From: Deltaproteobacteria bacterium
GTDB taxonomy: Bacteria > Desulfobacterota > Syntrophia > Syntrophales > JACQWR01
Length of the DNA stretch: 64,000 bases
Assembly (NCBI GenBank): GCA_016209105.1
Contig: JACQWR010000018.1
Span: 62,001 to 126,000, forward strand
Reading direction: 5' to 3'
This document shows positions 53,043 through 61,230 of the stretch, in pieces. The translations under genes and the position numbers were made by a program. Below the pieces are notes generated by a model. The model made no database searches. It saw nothing but the letters and a program-made list of their open reading frames with translations, and had not been told where the DNA came from. Each line of letters begins with the position of its first letter. The stretch's first letter is position 1.

Positions 53043-53768
53043 CTATTTTCCTCGTGCAAAGGGAAATACGCATACCCTCATGAAGAGCAAACGACTGAAG
53101 GTGCCTGCATTCCGGAAGAAATCAACAAAGCCCCGGTAATGGGACACCCTCTCCTCTGCGCAATCATACGTAACCCGGACGGGCGTTTCCCGAACGGGTA
53201 TCCGCCGCCAGTGCGCCCTGACCAGGATTTCAACCTCAAATTGAAACCGTCGCGCCCTGACGCTCAAATGCATGGCCTCCGGCAGGGGATACAACCGAAA
53301 GCCGCTTTGCGTGTCACCGAGGTTCGGGCCTCCGCATGCCCGCACCCAGAAGTTTGAGAACGCCCTGCCGAAACGGCTTTTCCACGGGACATGGCGCTGA
53401 TTCATCCCTTCCCTTCGACCGACAACGATGGGCCGTTCACCGGGGGGGACGGCCCGTATCAGATTCAGGACATCCTCCGGATGATGCTGGCCGTCGGCAT
53501 CCATGGTGATCGCCCAGTCTACAGAGGGGAAAGCCGCCGTAAACCCGGTCAGAATGGCTGCGCCTTTCCCTCTATTTACGCTATGACGGATGATGGTTAT
53601 GGATGCTTTATCTTTTAGTTGGTTTACTTGGTCGTACGTGGAATCCGATGATCCGTCGTCAATCACAAACAGCGGGAGATGAAGCTTAAGGGCTTCCCTG
53701 ACGACTTCTGCAATCTTTCCTTCATGATTGTAAACGGGAATCACAAGAGCGACGCGGTCTTTGTCCAT
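53043..53768 (-). CDS. Glycosyltransferase family 2
   Basis: A 241-residue GT-A enzyme from ATG 53768. Visible motifs are VIPVYNHEGKIAEVV, DDGSSDST and DADGQHHPED (metal-binding DxD), resembling dolichyl-phosphate mannosyltransferase/DPM1 type enzymes. It should add a sugar to the lipid anchor. It has a GAGGGGA site and lies 3 bases upstream of the exporter gene. The open frame extends to 54086 but the extra N-terminus runs through a repeat element. Confidence 0.83.
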   Translation of the reverse strand: MDKDRVALVIPVYNHEGKIAEVVREALKLHLPLFVIDDGSSDSTYDQVNQLKDKASITIIRHSVNRGKGAAILTGFTAAFPSVDWAITMDADGQHHPEDVLNLIRAVPPGERPIVVGRREGMNQRHVPWKSRFGRAFSNFWVRACGGPNLGDTQSGFRLYPLPEAMHLSVRARRFQFEVEILVRAHWRRIPVRETPVRVTYDCAEERVSHYRGFVDFFRNAGTFSRLLFMRVCVFPFARGK

Positions 53769-53840
53769 CAGTTCAGTCCCCTCCCCCGCTCCTCTGTTAT
53801 CATTCTGGAGATCGCTCTCTCCGGCCGTTACGTCCCGTAA

Positions 53841-53870
53841 TCTATAACCTTGGGAACACTTTTGTGTCAA
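53841..53870 (-). promoter_or_regulatory. Promoter of the glycosyltransferase-exporter-acyltransferase operon
   Basis: On the minus strand TTGACA (53870-53865), 18 bases and TATAGA (53846-53841) lie about 75 bases before ATG 53768. Confidence 0.6.
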
Positions 53871-53941
53871 TCCTTTAATACCGATCAGGAGTTCCCCCCT
53901 CATAACGAACTCGTAAATGGTCACCAAAACGTTAATGTTAG

Positions 53942-54102
53942 GACGGCTTTGTAAAAAGCTCCCCCGGCCTTCGCTGGGGCAGGCTGCGGCAAGGCATACA
54001 ACTTGAGCATCCGGACCGGGAGCGCATCCCGGAGGGGGCGCAAAAGTAATGAGTTCTTCCTTGCCGGGAAGTGCAAAGCACTTCAATTTTTACGAAGCCG
54101 TC
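53942..54102. repeat. 161-base MITE-like element with 16-base terminal inverted repeats
   Basis: GACGGCTTTGTAAAAA (53942-53957) and TTTTTACGAAGCCGTC (54087-54102) match at 15 of 16 positions when inverted. No coding sequence inside. It lies between divergent transcription units. No target duplication is obvious. Confidence 0.75.
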
Positions 54103-54150
54103 AATCATAATTGTTTTGACACGCGTCGGCATTTTACTTACAGTTGGCCC

Positions 54151-55623
54151 ATGACAAAGGGCAGTCCCTTCAAAAAACGCATAGCGCTTGTCCATCCGCG
54201 CGGATTCAACTGGTTGTCCGGTCGTTGCGATATTACGGATATCGCCAATCGCATGGTTCCCCAGGGACTGCTTTCCATTGCCTCTTACCTCGCGGAACAG
54301 GGGCACAACGTTTTTGTTTACGATTGCCTCGGCCCGGATGTTCCCCTCAATCTCCCTGAACAAGTTAAAGCGATTTTAGATTACGAACCCGAGATCGTCG
54401 GATTCTCCGCAACAACGTCATCGTTTCTTGATGCCGCAGATATGGCGCACAAAATCAAGGAACACTCGGCAGACATTATAACCGTTTGCGGAGGCGTACA
54501 TGCTTCCGCATTGAAAGGCGAGTTGCTTCGCGATTACCCCGCCATTGACTTTCTCTGCGCCGGCGAGGGAGAGATCACGATGGCGGAGCTTGCGCAAAAC
54601 AGAGAGCCCGCAGAAATCAAGGGATTACTGTGGCGTCACGCCTCCGAGGTAGTTGCCAATGAGCCGCGCACACAAATAGCCAATTTGGATACTCTCCCTT
54701 TTCCCGCTTATGAAAAACTTAAGGGGTTTCCTCACGATTACCATCTGCCGTTGTTCAGCTATGTCAATACACCCGGAGCGACGATGATTACGTCGCGGGG
54801 CTGCAGGTACCAATGTTCTTATTGTGACCGCTCTGTGTTCAAGAAGGGATTCCGTTATAACTCCGCTTCTTACATTTACGATCACATGAGATATCTGCGG
54901 ACGCGATTTGGCGTGCGGCATATCAATATCTATGATGACTTGTTTACCGCAGACCGCGCACGTATTGTCGAACTCTGCGAGAAACTCGCCCGTTATCCCT
55001 TGGGGATTAATTTCAACTGTGCGGTACGGGTAGGTTACACGGATGATGAGTTGGTCATGATGCTCAAAGATGCGGGTTGTCTGATGGTCTCTCTGGGCAT
55101 AGAATCAGCGGACCCGCAAATGCTGGCCAGGCACAAATCCGGAGTTTCCCTTGATGAGGTGTGCGATACGGTGAAACGGATTCAGGCCGCAGGACTGCGG
55201 GCAAAGGGATTATTTATGATGGGTTTGCCCGGAGAAACGGAAGAATCTATTCGCAGGACGTCTGATTTTATTATTTCGCTCGGCCTGGACGACATGAACA
55301 TGTCCAAGTTTACCCCCTTTCCCGGGGCGCCGCTTTGGTCGTCCATCAGGGAAGAAGGAACTTTCAACGAAGACTGGCGGCTGATGAATTGCCTGAATTT
55401 TGTTTTTGTCCCCAGCGGGATCACATCAAAAGAGCAATTGGATCTGCTATACAATGAACACGTGAAGCGCTTCTATTCCGATCCCGAGTGGCGCAGAAAA
55501 TTCCGGCGTCGTCTTTGGCAACATCGAAAAAGTCTTTCCTATTTAATTCGTCACTTGCCTTCGTTTTGGTCGGCGAAGCGCCAGTTTGAGCCCGACAAAA
55601 GCCGAATTCATTTTGACACATGA
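54151..55623 (+). CDS. B12-binding-domain radical SAM protein
   Basis: A 490-residue protein from ATG 54151 (the frame is open upstream through the repeat). It has a cobalamin-binding-like domain (about 8-140, with GGVHASAL and CAGEGE) and a radical SAM core with C218/C222/C225 (CRYQCSYC). The ribosome site is weak. It is the sixth radical SAM gene of the cluster and the only one on the plus strand at this end. Substrate unknown. Confidence 0.82.
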   Translation: MTKGSPFKKRIALVHPRGFNWLSGRCDITDIANRMVPQGLLSIASYLAEQGHNVFVYDCLGPDVPLNLPEQVKAILDYEPEIVGFSATTSSFLDAADMAHKIKEHSADIITVCGGVHASALKGELLRDYPAIDFLCAGEGEITMAELAQNREPAEIKGLLWRHASEVVANEPRTQIANLDTLPFPAYEKLKGFPHDYHLPLFSYVNTPGATMITSRGCRYQCSYCDRSVFKKGFRYNSASYIYDHMRYLRTRFGVRHINIYDDLFTADRARIVELCEKLARYPLGINFNCAVRVGYTDDELVMMLKDAGCLMVSLGIESADPQMLARHKSGVSLDEVCDTVKRIQAAGLRAKGLFMMGLPGETEESIRRTSDFIISLGLDDMNMSKFTPFPGAPLWSSIREEGTFNEDWRLMNCLNFVFVPSGITSKEQLDLLYNEHVKRFYSDPEWRRKFRRRLWQHRKSLSYLIRHLPSFWSAKRQFEPDKSRIHFDT

Positions 55624-55641
55624 GAACATTTTACCTATACT
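55613..55641 (+). promoter_or_regulatory. Promoter of the MipA/OmpV-like gene
   Basis: TTGACA (55613-55618), 17 bases and TATACT (55636-55641) form a near-consensus promoter that begins inside the last codons of the radical SAM gene. Confidence 0.72.
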
Positions 55642-55704
55642 TCGCTGCGGGAAAAGGATCCTAACCCCACCATGCGCCGCTCCAAAGAAAACCGAGAGGT
55701 CTCT

Positions 55705-56547
55705 ATGTGCATTCATCGGTGGTTGATGGCAGCTTTTGCACTCGTAGGTTTACTGTTACCCGGAAGCGTTCTGTGTGCGGAAAAGCCTCTTTGGGAATTT
55801 GGCGCAGGGTTGGCGCTTCTCCGGATGCCCGATTATCGAGGTTCCGACGAAAGCAGATATTACGTGCTGCCGTACCCCTACCTCATTTATCGCGGCGATG
55901 TTTTAAAAGTGGATAGGGAGCGTATTTCGGGACGCATCTTTAAAACGGACAGGCTGTTATTGGATATCAGCCTGTTTGGTAATGTGCCGGTTGACAGTTC
56001 TAAAAATACTGCCCGCAGCGGCATGCCGGATCTGGATCCAACGTTTGAAATAGGTCCGTCGTTAAATATAACGCTTCTCAAGAAGCAACAAGGTCGTTAT
56101 AAGTTGAATCTTGCCTTGCCGGTGCGTGCATTTTTTTCGACAGATTTTTCCTCGCTGCATCATCAGGGATGGGTATTTAGTCCTAAACTGATCTTCGAAA
56201 AAGAGGATTTTATCCCACAGACCGGCTTGAAGTTGGGGATTTCAGCCGGACCGATGTTTGCCGACAGCTCCTGCAACAGCTACTATTATTCGGTTGATCC
56301 GGTTTATGCGACAGCCTCGCGTCCCGCGTATTCCGCCGGCGGCGGATACAGCGGCTCCACGCTTGCCGTTAGTCTCAATAAAGGATTTGAACAACTTCTC
56401 TTGAATGCCTTTGTCGGCGCGGATTTTCTCCACGGCGCCGTTTACGAAGACAGTCCACTGGTGAAAAAGAAAAATTCCGTCATGTGCGGATTCACCGTGT
56501 CCTGGATTTTCCTCAAATCGGCAAAACAGGTGCCAACAGACAAGTAA
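55705..56547 (+). CDS. MipA/OmpV family outer-membrane protein
   Basis: The 280-residue protein from ATG 55705 has a GAGAGG ribosome site and a signal peptide ending at VLCA. The mature part shows the MipA/OmpV pattern of alternating beta strands, with an early LPYPYLIYRGD and a C-terminal aromatic-rich strand. An earlier ATG at 55672 is in frame but has a poor site. Function in the family is unclear (outer-membrane channel or scaffold). Flanked by cluster genes, it may help place the product in the outer membrane. Confidence 0.75.
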   Translation: MCIHRWLMAAFALVGLLLPGSVLCAEKPLWEFGAGLALLRMPDYRGSDESRYYVLPYPYLIYRGDVLKVDRERISGRIFKTDRLLLDISLFGNVPVDSSKNTARSGMPDLDPTFEIGPSLNITLLKKQQGRYKLNLALPVRAFFSTDFSSLHHQGWVFSPKLIFEKEDFIPQTGLKLGISAGPMFADSSCNSYYYSVDPVYATASRPAYSAGGGYSGSTLAVSLNKGFEQLLLNAFVGADFLHGAVYEDSPLVKKKNSVMCGFTVSWIFLKSAKQVPTDK

Positions 56548-56580
56548 TCATCTCGCCTTACCGGAACAGCACCTTTACCC

Positions 56581-56626
56581 CTTGCAGCTTCCCGCGGCAA
56601 GCCGCGGGAAATGCTGAGCGAGCGGA
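56581..56626. terminator. CGCGGCAAGCCGCG hairpin repeat between convergent genes
   Basis: TTCCCGCGG (56589-56597) and CCGCGGGAA (56602-56610) form a perfect nine-base stem with a CAAG loop between convergent genes ending at 56547 and 56628. It belongs to the repeat family also seen near 145 and 27600 and probably ends transcription from both sides. Confidence 0.6.
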
Positions 56627-56627
56627 T

Positions 56628-57047
56628 TCAAAAACCCAACGCCTTCCGGATTTCATCCGGGATGGCAAACATGATCTCCATCTCCGGCGCTTTCACGGCA
56701 ATCTGTTCCGTCCTGCCGCGGGTACAGAGTTTCCCGTCGTTTTTCAGTCTGATTTCAAAATCTACGACGATTTTATTTTTCCCCTCAACTACGTCCGCTT
56801 TACAGATAAATTCGTCTCCATACCTCAGGGGATAGATATGTTTTGTGGACGTTTTGATGATGGGAAAAAGACATTGCGTTCTCGAATAATACTCAAAGAG
56901 ATCAACGCCGAGATGAGCAAACAGGGCCACTCTCGCATTTTCAAAGTAATTGAAGTAATTGCCGTGCCACACGATTTGCATCGGATCGAGGTCGTAAAAC
57001 GGCACCTTGTGAAAAATCTCAAAACTGTGATTCTGATTCCGGGTCAC
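56628..57047 (-). CDS. YbgC/4HBT-type acyl thioesterase
   Basis: The 139-residue hotdog protein has the motif YDLDPMQIVWHGNYFNYFENAR (active-site Asp D19 or D21). GTG 57047 with an AGAGGAAA site is preferred: an in-frame start at 57113 would lie upstream of the -10 box of its own promoter. It would hydrolyse acyl-CoA or acyl-ACP thioesters. It is distinct from the cluster thioesterase at 35807. Confidence 0.78.
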   Translation of the reverse strand: MTRNQNHSFEIFHKVPFYDLDPMQIVWHGNYFNYFENARVALFAHLGVDLFEYYSRTQCLFPIIKTSTKHIYPLRYGDEFICKADVVEGKNKIVVDFEIRLKNDGKLCTRGRTEQIAVKAPEMEIMFAIPDEIRKALGF

Positions 57048-57094
57048 AATGTCTTTCCTCTTTGAGAGCACTCGCTTTTTATCGCGACTGCGGA

Positions 57095-57124
57095 AGTATA
57101 AGGAAGAAGGCAATTGCGTGTCAA
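57095..57124 (-). promoter_or_regulatory. Promoter of the thioesterase gene
   Basis: On the minus strand TTGACA (57124-57119), 18 bases and TATACT (57100-57095) lie about 45 bases before GTG 57047. Confidence 0.65.
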
Positions 57125-57235
57125 GGGAAATGACTACGTACTATCAACCGCAGTTTTATTGGATGGTTTTTGCATGCCTATATGGCAGTATCGCGCAACT
57201 GTCTCCGGATGTATTGTTATCTTCCGAAAAATGAT

Positions 57236-57264
57236 TTGACAACCACGCGACTATTCATTAAATT
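57236..57264 (+). promoter_or_regulatory. Promoter of the coiled-coil protein gene
   Basis: TTGACA (57236-57241), 17 bases and TAAATT (57259-57264) precede the gene at about 57306. Confidence 0.55.
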
Positions 57265-57305
57265 GACCAACAGTGAAGCCCCCCGGTCAACCGATGGTAT
57301 GGTTC

Positions 57306-59375
57306 ATGTATACGTTTAAGATTCCGTTCATTATTATTTTTATCCTCCTTTCAACCCTTCAGGCATATTCTGCTCCGGTGTCTCCGAGCCATTGGATGAC
57401 GCTCCATTCCGATGCCAAAGAAGAGGTTAAGGAAATCATACGTTCCGAGGTGGACAAGCGGGAAGGTTTCTCCACTCCGCAGGAGGAAAAGGCAAACCTG
57501 AATGCCGTGAAAGATGAAAAGGAGAAGACGGATGCGGCATATAAGAAAGCCATCGCCGCGGCCAACAAGGAATTCAATCTCGCGAAGAAACGTCGTGACG
57601 ACCTGACAAGCCGGTTTCAGGCCGTGTCAATTGAACTGGAAGAACAGCAGAAAAATATTAAAACCATCAAGACCGGCATCGAGAATCTGGATAACCAGAT
57701 CGCCCGCTACGGCCAGGACAGCAAGGCCCAACAGGACGCGCTCAAGAAGTGGCTTCAGACGGAAAAACAGGGGGAGGCCCTTATCGCGGTAGTCTACACC
57801 CGGGGATTTAAAGACACGGCGCACTTTTTAGAGAGCACATCCGACCGGATTTCCGCGCCCCTGATGGCTCAGCACATGGGCACCTATATTCAATCCTTTA
57901 CTAAAGTCATCAACGCCGTCCTTTCCGTAGATTTCATCCGCGCCATTGAGGAAGGAACGGCCAAGTGGAATAACGAGGAACCCCTCCGTATTGAACTGGA
58001 AAAGGGAAACAAAGGCACCACCTATTTACGGTTGAAGCGATACGAGCTTTACCCCTTTCAGCCTCCAAAAGGGGGACGGGTCAAGCCCGCTCCCGCATCT
58101 AAGAACATCCAAGCCGCCATCATCACCAGCAGGAAAGAACTGGACGACTTTATTGCCAAGAACGGTTATTCATCGGCTAATCACGATTTGGAGCGGGCTT
58201 ACAGCATGATCAAGGAGACCGTGCAGATGAACACCGCCGCCGAAGAAGGTCTCCAGGAACAAGTCCGGTCGTTCCAGGACAGGCTCAGTTCCCTGCAACT
58301 CAAGATCAACGCTGCGCGAGCGGAAAAGGAAACCATGTTGTCCCTTCTGGCAAAGAAGGATGAACCCTACAAGAAAGTGATGCAGGATGCGGCCGTTGCG
58401 CAGTCCAAGAAAGAAGAGGCAGACCGGGCCTTTCAGGAGAGCCAAAAATCCCTTCATAGCATCCGTCGCGTCCGGGAGTCTATTATTGTCAAGACAGCCC
58501 TAGCCACTGCTCGTGGTTCCCAGAGTCCTGCCGAGGCCTCCGCAGAGGCCGTTATTGATAAGCTGGCGGAGGTAAAGAACGACGCGAAGATGCAACACTC
58601 CAGTTCAACCACCGAGGTAACGAATTTTCAGGTTACTGCGGAATCATCCTATCAGACGGTAACGGAGGCCCGCATTACCTCAGCCCGCCTGATTTCATTC
58701 ATAAACGAGGGTGACAGCGTCCGGGTGAAAATGGCCTTCCGTGTCAGAAGCGTGCTTGAGGAACCGGGAGAAGATGTCTCCCGGGAAAGGCCGCAGCCTG
58801 CCCCGAAAGTCGCTGACGGGAAAAAAGCGTCTCCGATTGCCGCCCTTTTCAAATCTGCCGACGAGGATGATAAAAAAACCGCCGCGACGCCGGATACGGA
58901 TACTGCTGCACCGGCCAGGGCGCCGGTAAAAAGAAATCCCAAGGCCCTGGGGAGCGCCGAAGTTAAAGATGTCTTGTTTGAGGTAACGAGCGCCAAGTTA
59001 TCGAGCGGCGAGGTTTCCGTCTTTATGGACATGACGAACATGATGGAAGACTCCCGAAGTGTGGCTCTGTATGACGGGGACTATGGCTGGGTAAAATCGA
59101 AGTTGATGGATAATGAGGACAAGGAATATGAAGTTGCACAGGTGGTGTTCTGGAAGGGAAAGCAGAAGACCTCCATGCGCGACGCAGGGCGCCGGGGAGT
59201 GCCCATGGATGCAAATACGAAACAGACGGCGCAACTTATTTTCAAGAAAGTCCCTTCCAACCTGCGAACAATTAAACACCTGACGATTCATCCCTTCGTC
59301 TACTTCCGTAAGGTGTTTGTCTGGAGCTGGCAGGAACAGGATTTGACGTTTGAAAATATCCGCGTAACCCGGTAA
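57306..59375 (+). CDS. Large exported coiled-coil protein of unknown function
   Basis: The 689-residue protein has a signal peptide or membrane anchor in the first 25 residues (FKIPFIIIFILLSTLQAYSA), a long charged coiled coil (about 60-150) and a second one (about 300-395). A Pro/Ala-rich linker near 515-550 and a C-terminal beta-rich domain follow. The start codon is uncertain (GTG 57273, ATG 57294 or ATG 57306). I do not recognise a family. It is located outside the polyene operons but next to them. Confidence 0.65.
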   Translation: MYTFKIPFIIIFILLSTLQAYSAPVSPSHWMTLHSDAKEEVKEIIRSEVDKREGFSTPQEEKANLNAVKDEKEKTDAAYKKAIAAANKEFNLAKKRRDDLTSRFQAVSIELEEQQKNIKTIKTGIENLDNQIARYGQDSKAQQDALKKWLQTEKQGEALIAVVYTRGFKDTAHFLESTSDRISAPLMAQHMGTYIQSFTKVINAVLSVDFIRAIEEGTAKWNNEEPLRIELEKGNKGTTYLRLKRYELYPFQPPKGGRVKPAPASKNIQAAIITSRKELDDFIAKNGYSSANHDLERAYSMIKETVQMNTAAEEGLQEQVRSFQDRLSSLQLKINAARAEKETMLSLLAKKDEPYKKVMQDAAVAQSKKEEADRAFQESQKSLHSIRRVRESIIVKTALATARGSQSPAEASAEAVIDKLAEVKNDAKMQHSSSTTEVTNFQVTAESSYQTVTEARITSARLISFINEGDSVRVKMAFRVRSVLEEPGEDVSRERPQPAPKVADGKKASPIAALFKSADEDDKKTAATPDTDTAAPARAPVKRNPKALGSAEVKDVLFEVTSAKLSSGEVSVFMDMTNMMEDSRSVALYDGDYGWVKSKLMDNEDKEYEVAQVVFWKGKQKTSMRDAGRRGVPMDANTKQTAQLIFKKVPSNLRTIKHLTIHPFVYFRKVFVWSWQEQDLTFENIRVTR

Positions 59376-59398
59376 ACGTCGCGCCTTGTATAAAAATG

Positions 59399-59428
59399 TT
59401 GACAGTGTCTCCCGATCTCTGGTATAGA
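59399..59428 (+). promoter_or_regulatory. trp operon promoter
   Basis: TTGACA (59399-59404), 18 bases and TATAGA (59423-59428) place the transcription start near 59435, about 17 bases before the leader peptide ATG. Confidence 0.65.
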
Positions 59429-59451
59429 TGCCGGCTATGGCGGGTAGAATA

Positions 59452-59526
59452 ATGACAAGAATCAACGTACTCAATAAATACTGGTGGTGGTGGCACAAAT
59501 CAGAGGAAGGGTTTGTCCGCCGCTGA
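59452..59526 (+). CDS. trpL: trp operon leader peptide with four tandem Trp codons
   Basis: A 24-codon ORF (ATG 59452, stop TGA 59524) contains Tyr followed by four consecutive TGG codons at 59482-59493. Trp is normally rare, so this run in the leader of trpE is strong evidence for attenuation. Translation speed across these codons would report the level of charged tRNA-Trp. The peptide ends 20 bases before the first attenuator arm. Confidence 0.9.
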   Translation: MTRINVLNKYWWWWHKSEEGFVRR

Positions 59527-59545
59527 ACCGTCAGCACATAATGCC

Positions 59546-59641
59546 GAGCCGCGGATGACCCTGAGGGGTTCGCGGCTTCGATGCTTTTAAGATAAAAAAA
59601 TAAAGATGCAGAAAAGGCCGCGAGGAATCACGGCCTTTTTT
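59546..59641 (+). terminator. trp attenuator (antiterminator and terminator hairpins)
   Basis: Arm 1 GAGCCGCG (59546-59553) pairs with arm 2 CGCGGCTT (59571-59578). Arm 2 can instead pair with arm 3 AAGGCCGCG (59614-59622, one bulge). Arm 3 AAAAGGCCG (59612-59620) forms a perfect nine-base terminator stem with arm 4 CGGCCTTTT (59631-59639), followed by TTATTT. These are mutually exclusive, as in classical attenuation. A stretch GTCCGC inside the leader (59515-59520) can pair with GCGGAT (59551-59556) of arm 1, which may let a stalled ribosome favour the 2:3 antiterminator. Confidence 0.82.
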
Positions 59642-59667
59642 ATTTCCACACGTGAGGGAAGCTTTTT

Positions 59668-61161
59668 ATGTACTACCCTGCATTCGACACATTCAAGAAA
59701 ATGACCAAGGAGGGGAACCTGATTCCCCTCTACAAGGAAATCCTCGCCGATACGGAAACGCCGGTCTCGGTGCTCATGAAACTGCGCTCCCGTCCCTACG
59801 CCTTCCTCCTGGAGAGCGTGGAGGGCGGAGAAAAGTGGGGACGCTACACCTTCATTGGTTCGGACCCGAGGGTAATTTTCACGGTACGGAAGGATGAAGT
59901 CCTGATAGAAAATGAAGGCAAGATCGTCCGCCACAAACACCGGGGCGATCCGCTTAACTATCTCCGCGAACTGATGGCAGGGTACAAGCCGGTACCGGTG
60001 GAGGGCTGTCCCCGGTTCTACGGCGGTGCGGTGGGCTTCTTCGGCTACGACATGGTCCGCTACTTTGAACGGCTCCCGGACCGGACAAAAGACGATCTTG
60101 CAACCGATGAGGCCACCTTTCTCATCACGGACACACTGATGATCTTCGACAACGTGCGGCACACGGTCAAGGTAGTGGCCTGCGCCATGATCGGCGAGAA
60201 GGACGACGCAGATGTTTATAAGAGCTGCACGGAGAAGATTGATGCCATGATCGCCCTCCTCCGAACCCCCGCCACGAAGGAGGACGACCCACGGGAACTG
60301 CGGAAGGATGAGGCCTTCGCGTCCAACATGACGCCGGAGGCGTTCAAGGACATGGTCAAGAAGGCCAAGGATTATATCGTCGCCGGGGACGTCATCCAGG
60401 TCGTCCTCTCGCAGCGTTTTCACCGGCATAACGAGCATGACCCCATTGACCTCTACCGGGCGCTGCGCTACGTGAACCCCTCGCCGTATCTGTTTTTTCT
60501 CAAAATGAAAGACTCGATCCTCATAGGCTCCTCCCCGGAAGTAATGGTGCGCCTGGAAAAGGGCGAGTTAGAGTTACGGCCGATTGCCGGCACGAGGAAA
60601 AGAGGGAAAACCGAACAGGAAGACCGGCATCTTTCCGATGAGCTTCTCCAGGACCCCAAGGAACGGGCGGAACACGTCATGCTGGTTGATCTGGGCCGGA
60701 ACGACTTGGGGCGGATCGCCCGGATCGGCAGCGTCCAGGTGAACCAGTTGATGGTCGTGGAGCGCTATTCCCATGTCATGCATCTCGTTTCCAACATCCG
60801 GGCACAGCTTGCGGACGGCAAGGACGCGTTTGACGTTCTGAAAGCCACGTTCCCGGCGGGCACGCTGTCGGGGGCGCCGAAAATCAGGGCCATGGAAATC
60901 ATTGATGAACTGGAAGTCTCCCGGCGCGGCCCTTACGGCGGGGCAGTCGGCTACTTTAGTTTCTCGGGAAATATGGACCTGTGCATTACCATCAGGACTA
61001 TCGTGCTCAAGAACGGGGAGATGTTCATCCAGGCCGGCGCGGGTATCGTTGCCGATTCCGACCCGGAGGCGGAATACCAGGAAACACGAAACAAGGCCGC
61101 CGGAATGATAAAGGCTATCAGCCTTGCGGCATCGGGGTTCGAGGTGACGAATGGCATCTGA
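59668..61161 (+). CDS. trpE: Anthranilate synthase component I
   Basis: The complete 497-residue TrpE makes anthranilate from chorismate and ammonia supplied by TrpG. The feedback-binding LLES motif is at 47-50, and the chorismate-binding C-terminal domain contains PSPYLFFLKM, IAGTRKRG, DELLQDPKERAEHVMLVDLGRND and AGAGIVADSDPEAEY. A GAGGGAAG site precedes the ATG. First structural gene after the attenuator. Confidence 0.95.
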   Translation: MYYPAFDTFKKMTKEGNLIPLYKEILADTETPVSVLMKLRSRPYAFLLESVEGGEKWGRYTFIGSDPRVIFTVRKDEVLIENEGKIVRHKHRGDPLNYLRELMAGYKPVPVEGCPRFYGGAVGFFGYDMVRYFERLPDRTKDDLATDEATFLITDTLMIFDNVRHTVKVVACAMIGEKDDADVYKSCTEKIDAMIALLRTPATKEDDPRELRKDEAFASNMTPEAFKDMVKKAKDYIVAGDVIQVVLSQRFHRHNEHDPIDLYRALRYVNPSPYLFFLKMKDSILIGSSPEVMVRLEKGELELRPIAGTRKRGKTEQEDRHLSDELLQDPKERAEHVMLVDLGRNDLGRIARIGSVQVNQLMVVERYSHVMHLVSNIRAQLADGKDAFDVLKATFPAGTLSGAPKIRAMEIIDELEVSRRGPYGGAVGYFSFSGNMDLCITIRTIVLKNGEMFIQAGAGIVADSDPEAEYQETRNKAAGMIKAISLAASGFEVTNGI

Positions 61162-61230
61162 CGACCGCATGGCAGATGCAAATATCCGCCGATACAGTCT
61201 TGATCGGATGGATGAGGGAGGGACAGAACG

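Noticed and set aside
17097-57113. Calling the cluster a ladderane pathway
   Set aside because: The resemblance is only in gene types; the ammonia lyase, LolA, MMPL and LpxL-type genes fit aryl polyenes better, and ladderane genes themselves are unproven.
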